Made by a program: the position numbers and the translations under genes. From positions 16,657,484 to 16,721,483 of the forward strand of contig NC_135550.1 of NCBI RefSeq assembly GCF_964340395.1: a DNA stretch of 64,000 nt, in the 5' to 3' direction. Origin of the DNA: Glandiceps talaboti. Taxonomy: Eukaryota > Hemichordata > Enteropneusta > Spengelidae. This document shows, piece after piece, positions 51,601-62,100 of this stretch (position 1 is its first letter; the number at the start of each line of letters is the position of its first letter). Below the pieces are notes generated by a model. The model had not been told where the DNA came from and searched no databases. It saw only the letters and a list, made by a program, of their open reading frames with translations.

Positions 51601-54600
51601 TAGCTCAAAAACACTACAAGAAACAAGTGAGGCAACAAGACAAATTGACAGATATGTTGTAGCACCAAGAAGTGTAAATGTGTGAATACAGCTAAGTACA
51701 AGAAACAAGTGAGACCACTAGACAAATTACACCAGAAAATAATAAACTAAAATATTACGGTATTCATCCAAGTAAACATGGTTACATACCTTTCAAGTTT
51801 GTGCCTTGATAGTCGTATTTTAGTCAAGTCTTCTTTACTCTGTATGGTTTGTGATTTGCGTTCTTCAAATTGCCTATCATTAAACATTACAATACATTTC
51901 AATCCTTATATGGTATAAAGAATTAATGTTTTAAATGATAACTTGTAAGGAAGTATACATTAAAATTAACACATACATCGCTCTGAAACACCAAAATGGT
52001 AGATTTTACAATGTCACTCAGTTGTAATCATGGTGTAAATTAATCCATCCACCCAAATACATACACTTTTTTTTCCATATTCCCACTAACGTCCTGCACC
52101 CAGAACACCCCATCACCCCAATCCTGTGTCAATGTACAGATTTCCAATCAGACAATGTAAAACGTGTGATGACTTACTCTTCTTCATCTCTGTCTGACAT
52201 CCTGTATGATGCATCACTTTGACTATCACTGCTGTCATCATTGTCATCAGATTCATCATCAGAGTAAACATCGCTCACTTTGACGGGCCTCTTGGCGGCT
52301 AGTGCTTCGGCTGAAATGTTCACATTAACAATTACAAAGTTAAGATCAACATAAATGTACCGAGCAACTGAAACATGTTTATAGGATTAAAACAAATGAG
52401 TTAAATATATGGTTTATCTGGCCATGTAAAAAGTTGACGATTTCCCAAAAGTGGGAGACTCCTGATAGAGAATAAGTCACTTTGTGCATATAATGAGTAT
52501 AATTAAAAATTATTCCCCAATATTTTTCGTCGTTCAGCCAAGGAAAATATGAGTGACCTAAGGGGCCCTTGTCACTGCAAGTCGCTAGACTCATAGTGCA
52601 AACCCTTAGGTCACAAGTATTTCACTACTGAATAAAGAAATATATTGGGGAATAATATAATCACACCGTTGCCAGTAATATGAAAAAAAAATCAAGCTAG
52701 GTATTGGCAATTTTGAGCATTTGGACTCCTATTTCAAACACTGCAGAACCAATGACATACATGTGCGTTGTTGTGGCGTAGAACAAGCAGAGTATATATT
52801 CCATATTTTTTTGTTGAACCTGGCTTGTGCATGGTATAATGTGGTTTATTACCTGATCGTTTCTTTTTCTCTCTTTCTGCTTTCAAGTCTTTCATTGCCT
52901 GTACTTTCCTGTCTCTCTTCTCATCTATTGTCCTCCTTCTAGCCAAGCTTCTTTCAGTTGTGCTCTTAATCCTACCACCACTTCCCTCATCTCGTTTTTT
53001 CTGTCTTTTCATTTCTTTCTTCTTGGCTTGGCGTAGTTTCTTTTCAATCTCAAACCTGTGTAAAGATTGCAGTCAGATCAAGTCATGCCTTTGTATTAAC
53101 CCAGGAACTGCCAAGTTGTTATACATTTGTACACACCTCACTGAGCATGTGCACCATGTTAGTACACAACACAGAGACTGCGGAGATCACAAACTTTGGG
53201 CCAAGGTTACCCCTAACCATGGCTGCTCACAAATATCTATCTTAAAGCTAGTAGAATCCCCAGTTTTGAGCTACCCTGACACAATCAGACTCATGGTTTG
53301 CCATGCTAATAGATCCATATTTTTAATTTACAGCATATAACAAATAACAGAGCCACTGAAACATCAAAAGGACTTGATAATATAACCAAACCAATATTTA
53401 CACATGGACAATGACATGTTGGTTTATTCAAGAATTTATCCAATCAATCATATGTATATCTTTGGCAGAATAAAACGGTAATTGTTTTTTTTTAACACCA
53501 ATATTTTGCATACAGGCAAGTTTTTAATGCAGCCTAATAGAAAATACTAAACTGTGTGGTGCATCAGTTACTCTCATCTTTATAATATCCTAGATTTGAT
53601 GCAGTTGCAAGGTGTAACCTTGTGAAATAGAGCTATCAAAATTGTAAAATCTTGTTTACATTGAGCGAGGTATCATGGGTAAGAAAAAAGTGTTAGGAGC
53701 TTCACATTTCTTGAAACCTTGCTAGTATTGAGGTCAACACAGTGAAGCTCCTCTCATTGTTTACTTAACCACACTGCATTGTATACAGTTGGTCTCTTCT
53801 ATGCTATTTTTTGATCCCCTAGAACTTGATAAGTACAGAGGTCTCCTTGCCATATGCCAACCTGAATTCATTTCTTCACAAGCAATTAACAACCGGGCCA
53901 CAGACTAACTAACCTTGTCCTCAAAACTTCTCTCTTTTCTATTCTGTTGTAAATTTCTTGTTCTCTTTCTTTCTCTGTCATCTGTTCCAACCTTGCCCTG
54001 TCATCATCGTCCCCCATATAATCATCTCCCCAACCATCATGGAATTCCTTGTCATCTTCACTACTATCTGAGTCACTTGAATTTGAAGCTGAAAATGATT
54101 TGTCACTCTCGGAGTCTGACACTTCACCTGTAGAAAGACAAAGGGACTATTTACCATACATGTCAAAATTACTGATGATAAGATTTTGGAAGCTGAAATT
54201 TATGTTGCATGTTTGGTTTGCCTAGTAACTATTTGTGGAGTTAGGATGATAGAATGATTCGAATGGCAGAGTTGGAATTAGCAGGTTGCAGGTTTGTGCC
54301 TCGCTTGTTCCTGAATGGCTAAAGTCCTTTGGCAAGATTTGAACCAGGACTGTGCCCCAGTCAACCCAGCTGTATAATTATATAAGGGACTTGGTTGGAT
54401 AGAGTTTATAATGTGAATACTTTAATCCTATGCACTTACAGAGGATGAAATGGATTTTACACTCCCCAGGGAGTTGAGGAATAGTAATAAAGGGCTATTG
54501 TTTGGCTAAATATCTGCGCCAGGGGTACCAATTGCAAAGCACTATGAGCATAGTGTGGGTAAGAGCTATACAAAAATTTACATCAGGTGTGGTTCTGATT

Positions 54601-57600
54601 ACATTTCAATTTTAAAAATAGGTGGTGGGATAGGTAGATTTTCAATTTAATTTTATTATATTTTTTTGCTCATGTGTGAGGGTCTAGTTTATGTTTTCCA
54701 TTGTTTTTCCATACGGTCTCTGTGTTGTTTATTTCTTCCTATCAGATGTACAGCCATTACAGATTGGAAGAATAGTTTTATATTGTCTTTTTTTTAGTTG
54801 ATGTCAGTTTCCACACCCACTATTTCTTGCAAGACTTCATGATTTTTGCTATTTTATTATTATTTTTCTCAAATACGTAAAAAAAATGTTTAGGGTAAGC
54901 ATAAAAATCTAGGTTGGGTCAGGTATTAAACCAGAGCCAAACAACTTTTTTTATTTGGCCTCATCATTTGTATACTAACCTTCTTCTAGGGAGGATTTTT
55001 CTGATTCACTGACAACTGCTGAACTGTCTGAAGCTGGTGCAGTCTTAACCGTCCTCTTCTTGGCTGGTTTCTTGATAGACTTCTTCTTTGTTGCTGCCAT
55101 CCACTGTCATACAAGTAACAAATTAAGATTATAGCAGTCTTCATACATGTCAATGTACAAGTACCTTGTAAGTTTTACAAACATTCGGACTTAGTTCCAA
55201 AATATGACTTAAGAAAATGTTAAACTTTGAGCCCTGAGTGTGTGTGTGTTTGTTTGTACGTAGAACACAGAAAACGTTACCTCATCATCACTGTCTGACG
55301 TCTCAGAATCAGAGTCACTCTTCTGACTAGTTTCTTGTGGTTCTGGTTCAACACGTTTCCTCTTAGCGAGTGATAACAGTTCCTGTAGTAAGAGAAAATC
55401 AAGTGTTGTGTTTCATTAGATCTATTTTGTCTGTCATTGATTTATAGATTTCTAAGGACCCACTCCAAATCTCAATGAAGACAAGTCTTCCTTGAAGTGG
55501 GTTACTTTCATATGACTAAAATGAACAACAAATTAATGGATTTTGACAATTCACCCTGAAGGTCAAGATCAAAGGTCAAGGTATCACAAGATAGCTTGTA
55601 TCTGATAATATAGGGTTAGTCATTTGAATGTAGTCTCTATGTATGATAGTTTTTGAGTACTAACTTCTATAGAAATGATTTAGAAATCCAATATGGCCGA
55701 AATTCGGTCAAATTTGCATATTTTGCAAAACAAAGTGACATGCACAATGTACCACATAATGTCACCTATGTGCACAGTATGAATAAAATTAAATGTGACA
55801 TGTCTGAGAAATGACATGTAATGGACGCATGGACAGAGCTTATTGAAGTAGCTGTAAATATAAATATGTGTTGGGTAAACAGTTGCCGTATTGGCCAATG
55901 TGGGTAAAAATTCTGATCATGTCCAACCATTCAAACTTGTATTTAGCTTTAACATTTGTTAAATTTGAATTGACCTTGTTAAAACTCAAGCCATTTTTGC
56001 ATGTTACAGGCCAATGTAGTATTCAAGCATAGCAGATTTCTTTCAAATCAAATGCATAGGTGATAAATGATATGGACTTATTCACATGAATCATTTTTGT
56101 TCTCATTTTGACTAAATGCTACACATATCTGTTATATAAATCCACAAATTGTACAATATCTTGGGAACTATAATACATATACACTTAGCTCGGCTCATGA
56201 CCTACCCTGTAAAATAGACACAGCCTTTTCATTTGATATCATTAGTTTTGACCTTGATCTTCAAGGCTAAATGTAAAAATCCAGTCTTTTTGCATATTGC
56301 AGTATATGACCCAGTTCTTTCAAACCACTTTGACAGTGAGAATCACTGCCATATTTGTAAATATAAATATTTTGGTGCAATAATAATAGGCCGAGTCTAG
56401 TACCACCCCGGTGTCAGCAGCCGGTCCTCACTGGAGAGACTACTAGCCATTCCTCACTGAAACGGCTAGTGCCACCACCCACGATACCCTGGGCCATGAT
56501 ATCTCTCGTCGCTGAACATTTCCCAACAAATAAATCACACAGTACTCTTTAAATGCTTCCATTTTACCTTAAAACACCAAATGGAAGGCTATTATTTAAT
56601 TTCTCACGCAGCGCACAACCAGTCTCTGTAGTGGTGGTGTCACAAGTGTTAGCGTATGCATGACATCGGTGCATGCCCTGCCGAATGGCTGCTGTTACGA
56701 TGACTTTTTGAGCGATTGTGCGCTGCACGAGAAATGAAATACTTAGTAATTAGTTTGCATTTGGTATTATAAGGTAGAATGGAAGCGTTCGAGGAGTTCT
56801 GTGTGATTTATTTGTTGGGAAATGTTCAGCAACGAGAAATATCGCGGGTGGTGGCACTAGCCGTTCCAGTGAGGATCGGCTACTGCCACCACGGTGGTAC
56901 TAGACACTCCGATAATAATAACACATAACAAAGGAGATGTATAGAGTACCTACTGCCAGTAAACAAAGCTCTCTATGCAATAGTTGGCAATGTGCAAGTC
57001 TGCAAAAGTGAAAGTTGTGTGATTTTTCTTAATCATAAAAATTGCTAGAATTTGTCAACCCATCACCAGAATCGGTTTACCTGTACCCCATAATAATGAG
57101 CAGTTGTTCATGTATTCAAAGTAATGATGTAATATGGTTTCCCAGACATTTCATTAGACATTTGCATTATTGTTTATTCATAACATGCCACAATCATATA
57201 CTGTATGTTACATACTGCTACACGACTGGACAGTGTCTTTCGTATGATATGTGTAGTTGTACATGTATGTCACCCTGTATACATTCCTACAGAAACTAAT
57301 TATCCAGCAGTTTATAGATAGATGTCATACACAGCCAATATACACCTCACTACTGCTTGTCATATATTGCTGTACGACACCTATTACATCACAGTACCTC
57401 TACCATAGATAGAGGGACTGTGATTACATGTACGTTTGAAGCATTAAACCCCACATATGATTATGACGTGTAATAGTGTATTCTAGTGCATGTTACCCAA
57501 AAAATCTGTCATGTTGACTGTTGTCAAACCTTTATGCAAACCTTGCAAAAAAAATCATGATAGAAAAAGACTGCACATCGCCTCTGCATTTGGCTATGGA

Positions 57601-57843
57601 TATATCTTTCAGTACACCTGCACTTCAGTAACTGGATACTACCAAAGCCATCGCATGAGACAGTGTTGTCATTTTCTTTTTGTGTTCCTTGAATGCTTGA
57701 TGGCGAATAGCACCGGGGGAAATTTTGTTGTTACGACACGTTTATAGTTATTAATTAATAGGTACCTCCTCAAGATCTGTAGGGCTGTCACTATCAGAAC
57801 TATCAGAATCCACTAAAACTCTGCTCTTCTTCCTTTTGCTCAT
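42791..57843 (-). CDS. RTF1: RTF1, Paf1-complex-associated transcription elongation factor (complete, 17 exons)
   Basis: Segments in transcript order: 57843-57766, 55382-55281, 55103-54980, 54127-53914, 53055-52853, 52310-52178, 51873-51790, 51217-51127, 50658-50576, 49968-49881, 49183-49076, 48542-48465, 47856-47735, 46824-46689, 46430-46323, 46097-45962, 42897-42791. All junctions keep frame; 664 codons against about 710 in human. RTF1 binds RNA polymerase II elongation complexes through Spt5, and its histone modification domain stimulates Rad6/Bre1 ubiquitylation of H2B. Seen here: SDSD-rich acidic start, histone modification region about residues 125-200 ([15 protein letters not shown]), Plus3 domain about 298-425 ([33 protein letters not shown]), coiled coil about 470-510, and the tail [16 protein letters not shown]. 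Start at 57843 has A at -3. It is divergently arranged with ZFYVE1. Confidence 0.96.
43713..44283. mobile_element. Terminal-inverted-repeat element, 571 bases
   Basis: Ends ATGTATTAATCGCC and GGCGATTAATACAT. The inverted repeats extend about 95 bases inward with shared ACCCGGAAG and TCAGCCATACGTTACAGTGG. The interior is non-coding. The symmetric ends blur any target duplication. Likely a MITE. Confidence 0.75.
45185..45485 (+). mobile_element. Two-core copy of the pearl/HINE-like family
   Basis: Two units of about 150 bases share AAAAAAATCATAAAAAA, GAACAAATCTGA, AGC-ACCCCC and AACATGC-C-A-ATATC blocks, and resemble the cores at 40421-40850. No microsatellite follows. Confidence 0.4.
45962..46097 (-). 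CDS. RTF1: RTF1 exon 16
   Basis: [19 protein letters not shown] and [20 protein letters not shown]; human has SEDLFKVHDFDVKIDLQVP. Phase 0 in, phase 1 out. Confidence 0.95.
46323..46430 (-). CDS. RTF1: RTF1 exon 15
   Basis: [20 protein letters not shown] then a Glu/Ala-rich end, aligning with human AAILAQLNAKYG. Phase 0 at both ends. Confidence 0.92.
46689..46824 (-). CDS. RTF1: RTF1 exon 14
   Basis: [20 protein letters not shown] then [15 protein letters not shown]. Matches human [19 protein letters not shown] and DPFTRRQCKP. Phase 2 in, phase 0 out. Confidence 0.95.
47250..47442 (+). mobile_element. Possible LINE 3' tail
   Basis: T-rich DNA with GAGGGCCCTGGGGACGACTA and TTTTTAACCCTAAACTTTAA, ending in (AAAT)n at 47418-47442. 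That ending is typical of non-LTR retrotransposon 3' ends in marine invertebrates (recalled). No reverse transcriptase is present. Confidence 0.35.
47536..47586. repeat. GATT tetranucleotide repeat
   Basis: About 11 GATT units followed by a GATCGATCAATCGAT palindrome, in the intron between RTF1 exons 13 and 14. Confidence 0.9.
47735..47856 (-). CDS. RTF1: RTF1 exon 13 (coiled coil)
   Basis: [20 protein letters not shown] then NISAI. Matches human [23 protein letters not shown]. Phase 0 in, phase 2 out. Confidence 0.95.
48465..48542 (-). CDS. RTF1: RTF1 exon 12
   Basis: [20 protein letters not shown] then DLFKKR. Matches human [20 protein letters not shown]. Phase 0 at both ends; donor AGG|GTGAGT. 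Confidence 0.95.
48640..48695. repeat. GT microsatellite
   Basis: GGGTGTGGGTGTGGGTG followed by a (GT)n run in the intron between exons 11 and 12. Confidence 0.9.
49076..49183 (-). CDS. RTF1: RTF1 exon 11
   Basis: [20 protein letters not shown] then [16 protein letters not shown]. Matches human GMQLPTLDEINKKE and EALNYKFNDQDIEE. Phase 0 at both ends. Confidence 0.94.
49881..49968 (-). CDS. RTF1: RTF1 exon 10 (Plus3 domain)
   Basis: [20 protein letters not shown] then [10 protein letters not shown]. Matches human [20 protein letters not shown]. Phase 2 in, phase 0 out. Confidence 0.96.
50576..50658 (-). CDS. RTF1: RTF1 exon 9 (Plus3 domain)
   Basis: [20 protein letters not shown] then TNKGLRLR. 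Matches human [20 protein letters not shown]. Phase 0 in, phase 2 out; the donor is GTTGGA, weaker than its neighbours. Confidence 0.94.
51127..51217 (-). CDS. RTF1: RTF1 exon 8 (Plus3 domain)
   Basis: [20 protein letters not shown] then [10 protein letters not shown]. Matches human HMPFFAKTVTGCFVRIGIG. Phase 2 in, phase 0 out. Confidence 0.96.
51790..51873 (-). CDS. RTF1: RTF1 exon 7 (start of Plus3 domain)
   Basis: [20 protein letters not shown] then RLSRHKLER. Matches human [13 protein letters not shown]. Phase 2 at both ends; acceptor GATAG chosen because it alone keeps frame. Confidence 0.92.
52178..52310 (-). CDS. RTF1: RTF1 exon 6 (acidic linker)
   Basis: [20 protein letters not shown] then a Ser/Asp-rich run ending RMSDRDEEE. 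Matches human LLAKKQPLKTSEVYSDDEE. Phase 1 in, phase 2 out. Confidence 0.93.
52509..52842. repeat. Dispersed repeat family A, copy 3 (best preserved)
   Basis: Head inverted repeat 52509-52656 with ends ATTATTCCCCAATATTT and AAATATATTGGGGAATAAT and inner GTGACCTAAGGG against CCCTTAGGTCAC. The shared tail ends with CTTGGCTTGTGC-like CCTGGCTTGTGCATGGTATA near 52842, about ten bases from the donor of RTF1 exon 5. Confidence 0.75.
52853..53055 (-). CDS. RTF1: RTF1 exon 5 (basic helical region)
   Basis: [20 protein letters not shown], then [20 protein letters not shown] and REKKKRS. Matches human FEIKKKLKTAKKKEK and KSQAMEELKAEREKRK. Phase 2 in, phase 1 out. Confidence 0.95.
53914..54127 (-). CDS. 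RTF1: RTF1 exon 4 (histone modification domain)
   Basis: Acidic [20 protein letters not shown], then [20 protein letters not shown] and [20 protein letters not shown]. Matches human [20 protein letters not shown]. Phase 1 in, phase 2 out. Confidence 0.97.
54250..54590 (+). mobile_element. Candidate tRNA-derived SINE with GCGC-TTGAGC-type tail
   Basis: The head AGGTTGCAGGTTTGTGCCTC looks like a decayed B box. The middle CCCCAGTCAACCCAGCTGTA and the tail AATTGCAAAGCACTATGAGCATAG followed by AAGAGCTATACAAAAAT resemble the 3' part (AAGCGCTTTGAGC, AAGCGCTATATAAAT) of widespread Deu/LF-type SINEs as I recall them. It lies in the intron between RTF1 exons 3 and 4. Confidence 0.55.
54980..55103 (-). 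CDS. RTF1: RTF1 exon 3
   Basis: [20 protein letters not shown], then [20 protein letters not shown]. Aligns with human DDEWTFGSNKNKKKGK. Phase 0 in, phase 1 out. Confidence 0.92.
55281..55382 (-). CDS. RTF1: RTF1 exon 2
   Basis: [17 protein letters not shown] then [13 protein letters not shown]. Matches human [18 protein letters not shown]. Phase 0 at both ends. Confidence 0.94.
55555..55850. repeat. Dispersed repeat family B, copy
   Basis: Begins GAAGGTCAAGATCAAAGGTC, then TGTAGTCTCTATGTATGATA, CCAATATGGCCGAAATTCGG, TTTTGCAAAACAAAGTGACA, AATGTCACCTATGTGCACAG and a GACATGTCTGAGAAATGACA end. Confidence 0.6.
56380..56920. mobile_element. Long fold-back element in RTF1 intron 1
   Basis: About 540 bases with arms near 220 bases. 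Paired blocks include GTCTAGTACCACC with GGTGGTACTAGAC, CGGCTAGTGCCACCACCC with GGGTGGTGGCACTAGCCG, GCTGAACATTTCCCAACAAA with TTTGTTGGGAAATGTTCAGC, and GCAGCGCACAA with TTGTGCGCTGC. ATAATA-rich DNA flanks both ends. The left arm has an extra internal duplication around CCTCACTG. Non-coding; it looks young. Confidence 0.8.
57766..57843 (-). CDS. RTF1: RTF1 exon 1 (start codon)
   Basis: [20 protein letters not shown] then PTDLEE. Matches human [20 protein letters not shown]. Phase 0 out. Confidence 0.94.
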
Positions 57844-58246
57844 TCTTGTGGCTTGAAAGTCGGACGTTTGATTCAAGCGAAATTACAAATGCTCACTGTG
57901 GTAGCGGCTACCCACAAACCATTGCGATCCGATAGCTGTTTGTTTGGAATGACCTTTCTCTTAACTCATCTCGTTCTTGTTCATCCAAAACATAAATTCA
58001 AGATTGATCTATTTTATTTATTTAATTTTATCATTTTAAATCGCCAACAGCCCACACTTTTACGATACCTGGCTCATTAATAATGCAATATGGCCGGAAC
58101 ATCATAATCTCGTTGACGCACTGTTGTTTTTGTCACGTGATCAGATGACCTATATTTCGTCATTGGACAAAAATAAACCAGAGAGGAGAGAACAGCCATA
58201 GCGATATTTCGGAACAACATTGGTGATAGCGTACCCAAAATTGCAA
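57844..58246. promoter_or_regulatory. Candidate bidirectional promoter, RTF1/ZFYVE1
   Basis: 403 bases separate the two divergent start codons. No TATA box is evident. Visible sites are AATATGGC (YY1-like, 58087-58094), CCGGAA (ETS-like, 58094-58099) and GTCACGTGA (58132-58140), an E-box matching most of the CLEAR element bound by TFEB/MITF and also USF. Confidence 0.6.
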
Positions 58247-59116
58247 ATGTCTATGTCTACGCTAGCCTTTCAGAATTTTCAGGAATCTAGTCGAATGGCT
58301 GCCCGATCGAGAGGTAAAGTCTTTAAGACATCTAGGCGTTTGTGTCAAGAGAAATTTGCTTGTACTGGAGATGCAGCAGTGTATGAGTGTGACGAATGTG
58401 GAACGATGCAGTGTGAACATTGTGAAAAAAGATTGCATGAGTCAGCTCGATTCGTATTTCATGACCGCAAAAGAATAGTCTTTTCCCAAAGATTATGTGG
58501 CATATACTGCAAACCTCCTAGTGAAGCCGTGATTAGATGTCAGCAGTGCGAAACGTATATGTGCTCAGAATGCGATGCAAAGATGCATTCGAGGGGAAAG
58601 CGTCGTACACACGAGAGGAACATCATTCAGTTAGAAGGGGGATCAAGCCCACATTCTCGATCATCACAGTCAGAAACAGTTGATTTTGAAGATCCCACTG
58701 ACAAGTTTGTAACTTGTTACTTTGGTAGTCATGATGAATTTCAAAAACCATCTTCACCCGTTCAGTCTAAAACAAGTCCCGTAGCTATACCCGGTAAGGC
58801 TGCCATCGTATCACCATTAGAATCATCTACATCTAGTAATCCTCATACTGCAGTTGCTATGGTTACACCACAATCTTCTGAGCCCCAAGTCACTCCCCAA
58901 GCTACAACCACAGAAGTTCCTGCAGTACTTGAACAAGGCATGGAATGTATCAATTTGGATGATGACAGACATACATGTATCATGACATCGGATAAATTTT
59001 CCATAGGAGGGTCAAGCTCAGTGAGAAAAGATGGAAAGGAAAGTTCTCAAGAACCAAAACTTCCAGTACCTTCGGTTCAAGGATTCTTGCTGGTGGATGA
59101 CAGTGAAGCTTTACAG
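58247..59116 (+). CDS. ZFYVE1: ZFYVE1 exon 1 (zinc-binding N-terminus and linker)
   Basis: CQEKFACTGDAAVYECDECG, RCQQCETYMCSECDAKMHSR and, at the end, FLLVDDSEALQ, which matches human FLLVDENEEIQ. The linker between them is longer than I recall for human. Donor CAG|GTAATG, phase 0. Confidence 0.92.
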
Positions 59117-62100
59117 GTAATGTGATCAACAAGAAATAGTCTTGAAAATAAAAACCTAACAAAACAAAACAAATGAAAGTTTACTGAAAGGATAACGCTA
59201 GTTGCTGCCGCTGGGCGAACTGTAGAACTTTTTCCAGTATTCGCCAAGTGGATGAGTAAGTAGCAGAATTTTTCCACTAATTGCTGAATAGCAAGAAAAT
59301 AAGCATTTTCATTCTTACGCAAACAAGAAGACTGGCTACAAATTGTAGTAAAGACTGCAAATGTTTTTAAAGCCACAGGCGTGACTGGTTGATTCGAATA
59401 GTGGATTTTCTTGTTCCTAGATGCACAGCACAAGACTGAAAGTAATGAAATTTCTGCTCAGAGAGTCAAAATGTTTCTTGGAAGTGAATCCAAAATTTGA
59501 TGTAGTATCATAGGTGATGTAGTACACCCCCTCCTGAGGTGACTTTGGAGAAAATTCAGGATTCCGATTGCTTCAAAGAAATATTTTGATTCTGTGAGAA
59601 ATTTCATTACTATTAAGTATGAACCCTGAGTCCACGAACATTCATTCTCGCGTCATTTATAGGCTTGTTTTGTCTTTATGACATTTGAAATAACATTTTC
59701 ACCATGAAATGATGGAAAGACGTGTTGATCATAACTGGGGGTGATTTCACAGAACAAAGGCTATTCCTGTAACAGGAGCAGCCTTTGTTGTGAATTCACT
59801 CACAGTTATGGTCAGTGTTTTCCCAACTTGTAGTTTTTTATGCACAAACAAATACTCTGTTACCCCCCCCCCCCTCCCCCTGGTAGAAAGAGGATTAAAG
59901 GCCAACAATTACAGGAGGAGTTGACTAGTGAACCCAGGATATGGTCAGGTGACAACCACTCCCTGAGTAGCAATGCAAACTCCCTGGTACAGAATACACA
60001 TGGTGTTGTATGAGGAGACACATGATGCATCATGGAACTGGCAACAGGTCTATTGTTAATATGGATTGAACAAACATGGTGCAAATCAAAGTCTTATTTC
60101 TCTTTTTTTGTAGCAATCTCAGGACTTTCATTAACATTGCCTGCCATTTGAATTTAGAGAGTACCGTCTGTAGTTGCTGTCATCTACTTTGTCTTCACAT
60201 AATAATTGATTTACATTTTCTCTTCATGAAAACTAGCACAGCAGAAGTGTTCTGACCGACAAGTCGCTTGTGTTTGGGTTAAAGCAATTTCTCAATAAAG
60301 TAAAAAAAAAACTAACTACTTCCCTATTTTTTGACAGCATGTTATTTGAAACACAAATTTACTCTAAACATATCTCTGTATTTTGTCAATCTTTTCTTTG
60401 TAACAGGTAAAGAGTGCAGGGGACTTCCTAGAGAAGCTGAATTGTTCAGAAGAAGAAAATGTGAAGGTTGTGTCCATCTTTGGTAATACTGGGGATGGTA
60501 AATCATATACTCTGAACCATACTTTTTACAACAACCAGGAGATATTCAAAACATCCCCAAGTCAAGATTCATGCACAATTGGTGTTTGGGCTGCCTATGA
60601 TCCAAATCTGAAAGTTATAACAGTTGATACTGAAGGTTTACTAGGAACCACAACTCACCAAAACCAGCGCACACGGCTGCTTTTGAAAGTCCTTGCTCTG
60701 TCAGATATCATCATCTATCGTACCAAAGCTGAACGCCTCCATAATGATCTGTTCAAGTTTCTTGGTGATGCATCAGATGCGTACGAAAAGCATTTTGCCA
60801 AAGCACTACAGAGGGCTGTACTGGAACGTTGGAATACAGATGTTTCGTTTACTACTTTGGGACCAGCTGTTATAGTATTTCATGAAACAGCCAATACTGT
60901 GCCATTGGGTAAGTCAAGTTTAAAGTATGCATACAGTCAAAAGTGTTTGATGATTTAGTTTACGGCCTATTTCATGGTCTTGTTCATCACTTTTGTTGCC
61001 TTAATATACTTATTTATTCATTTGCCATGTGTATATGCAACACTGAGAATTGATGAATTGGGGGATGAAAAGTAATATGTCTTTTGCGTGTAGGTTATGG
61101 GAACTGTGTTTTCTACAGACAGTACATATGAAGTCATGATAAAACTGCATGACCACTGTTCTGTCTAGGCTTTTGAAGTCTAGTCCTGATAAAGCTGCAT
61201 TGCAACTTTCACTATTGGCCTTCATGGGAGATTTCATGTAAAGAAATGTAGATTACCAAAGTCATAATAGTTAGTCTGAAAGTTGCATTCAACGTTCCAA
61301 AGTTATGTCATCTTTTTCATGTGTTCGAAAGGTAAAGTTTGTTCTGTATGTAAAATGTTACAACAGTGAAATTTACACGATTGAAATTAACACAGTTGAA
61401 ATTTTGTGAAAGCGAAACTGAAGCTTTCGACCACACCTGTGGACTTGGTGGTCTTGTTCAACAAGTCCATCCACAACATGGATGAATGCTTCAGGTACCT
61501 ACATGTAAACCTACACAGATGAGCTTGCCATAGTATGTACAATGTTCTTATTTGCAGGATTCTCTGGAAAGAAAACACCAGAAACATTACTAAAGGAAAG
61601 ATTTAAACATGAGGGTAAACATATAAATGCTTTCAACTCCCTTCACTATGTTGGTATTAAAACTCAGGATACAAAAACTGATTTCCGTGGTTTGCAGAAA
61701 GTCATCAAACAACAAATTGAAAATACTGCTGTAAGATCACCCAGATCTCCATTGATTATCTACCAAGCACTCAAGGTGAGATTTAACTTCAAATAAAAAA
61801 GTCTAAGTCTGATTTATTTCTGCATTTAGTACACTTGTATTGATAGCTGCTGTCAACTTACATTTGTACATATGATTTGGGGTATTAAAATAGGACCACC
61901 ATAACATATTTACTTTGGAATCTTGTAAAGCAGGCATGGTGCACCTTACATGTGTTTGACCATTTGAGGGATTGGTGGCAAGGGATTATGGGAAACCTGT
62001 GGTTCTGACATCACATTTACCACAATCTCTTCATCTTGACACTCTGTATTTGTTGTGACAGAGAGTACTGTAAATGTTTCGTCAGGTTAAAATGTTATTT

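Larger units (their letters stand above)
55383..57765. other. RTF1 intron 1, 2.4 kb
   Basis: No gene recognised. It contains a family B copy (55555-55850) and a long fold-back element (56380-56920). Confidence 0.7.

Noticed and set aside
58220-58246. ZFYVE1 start at 58220
   Set aside because: That codon is TTG; the first in-frame ATG is at 58247.
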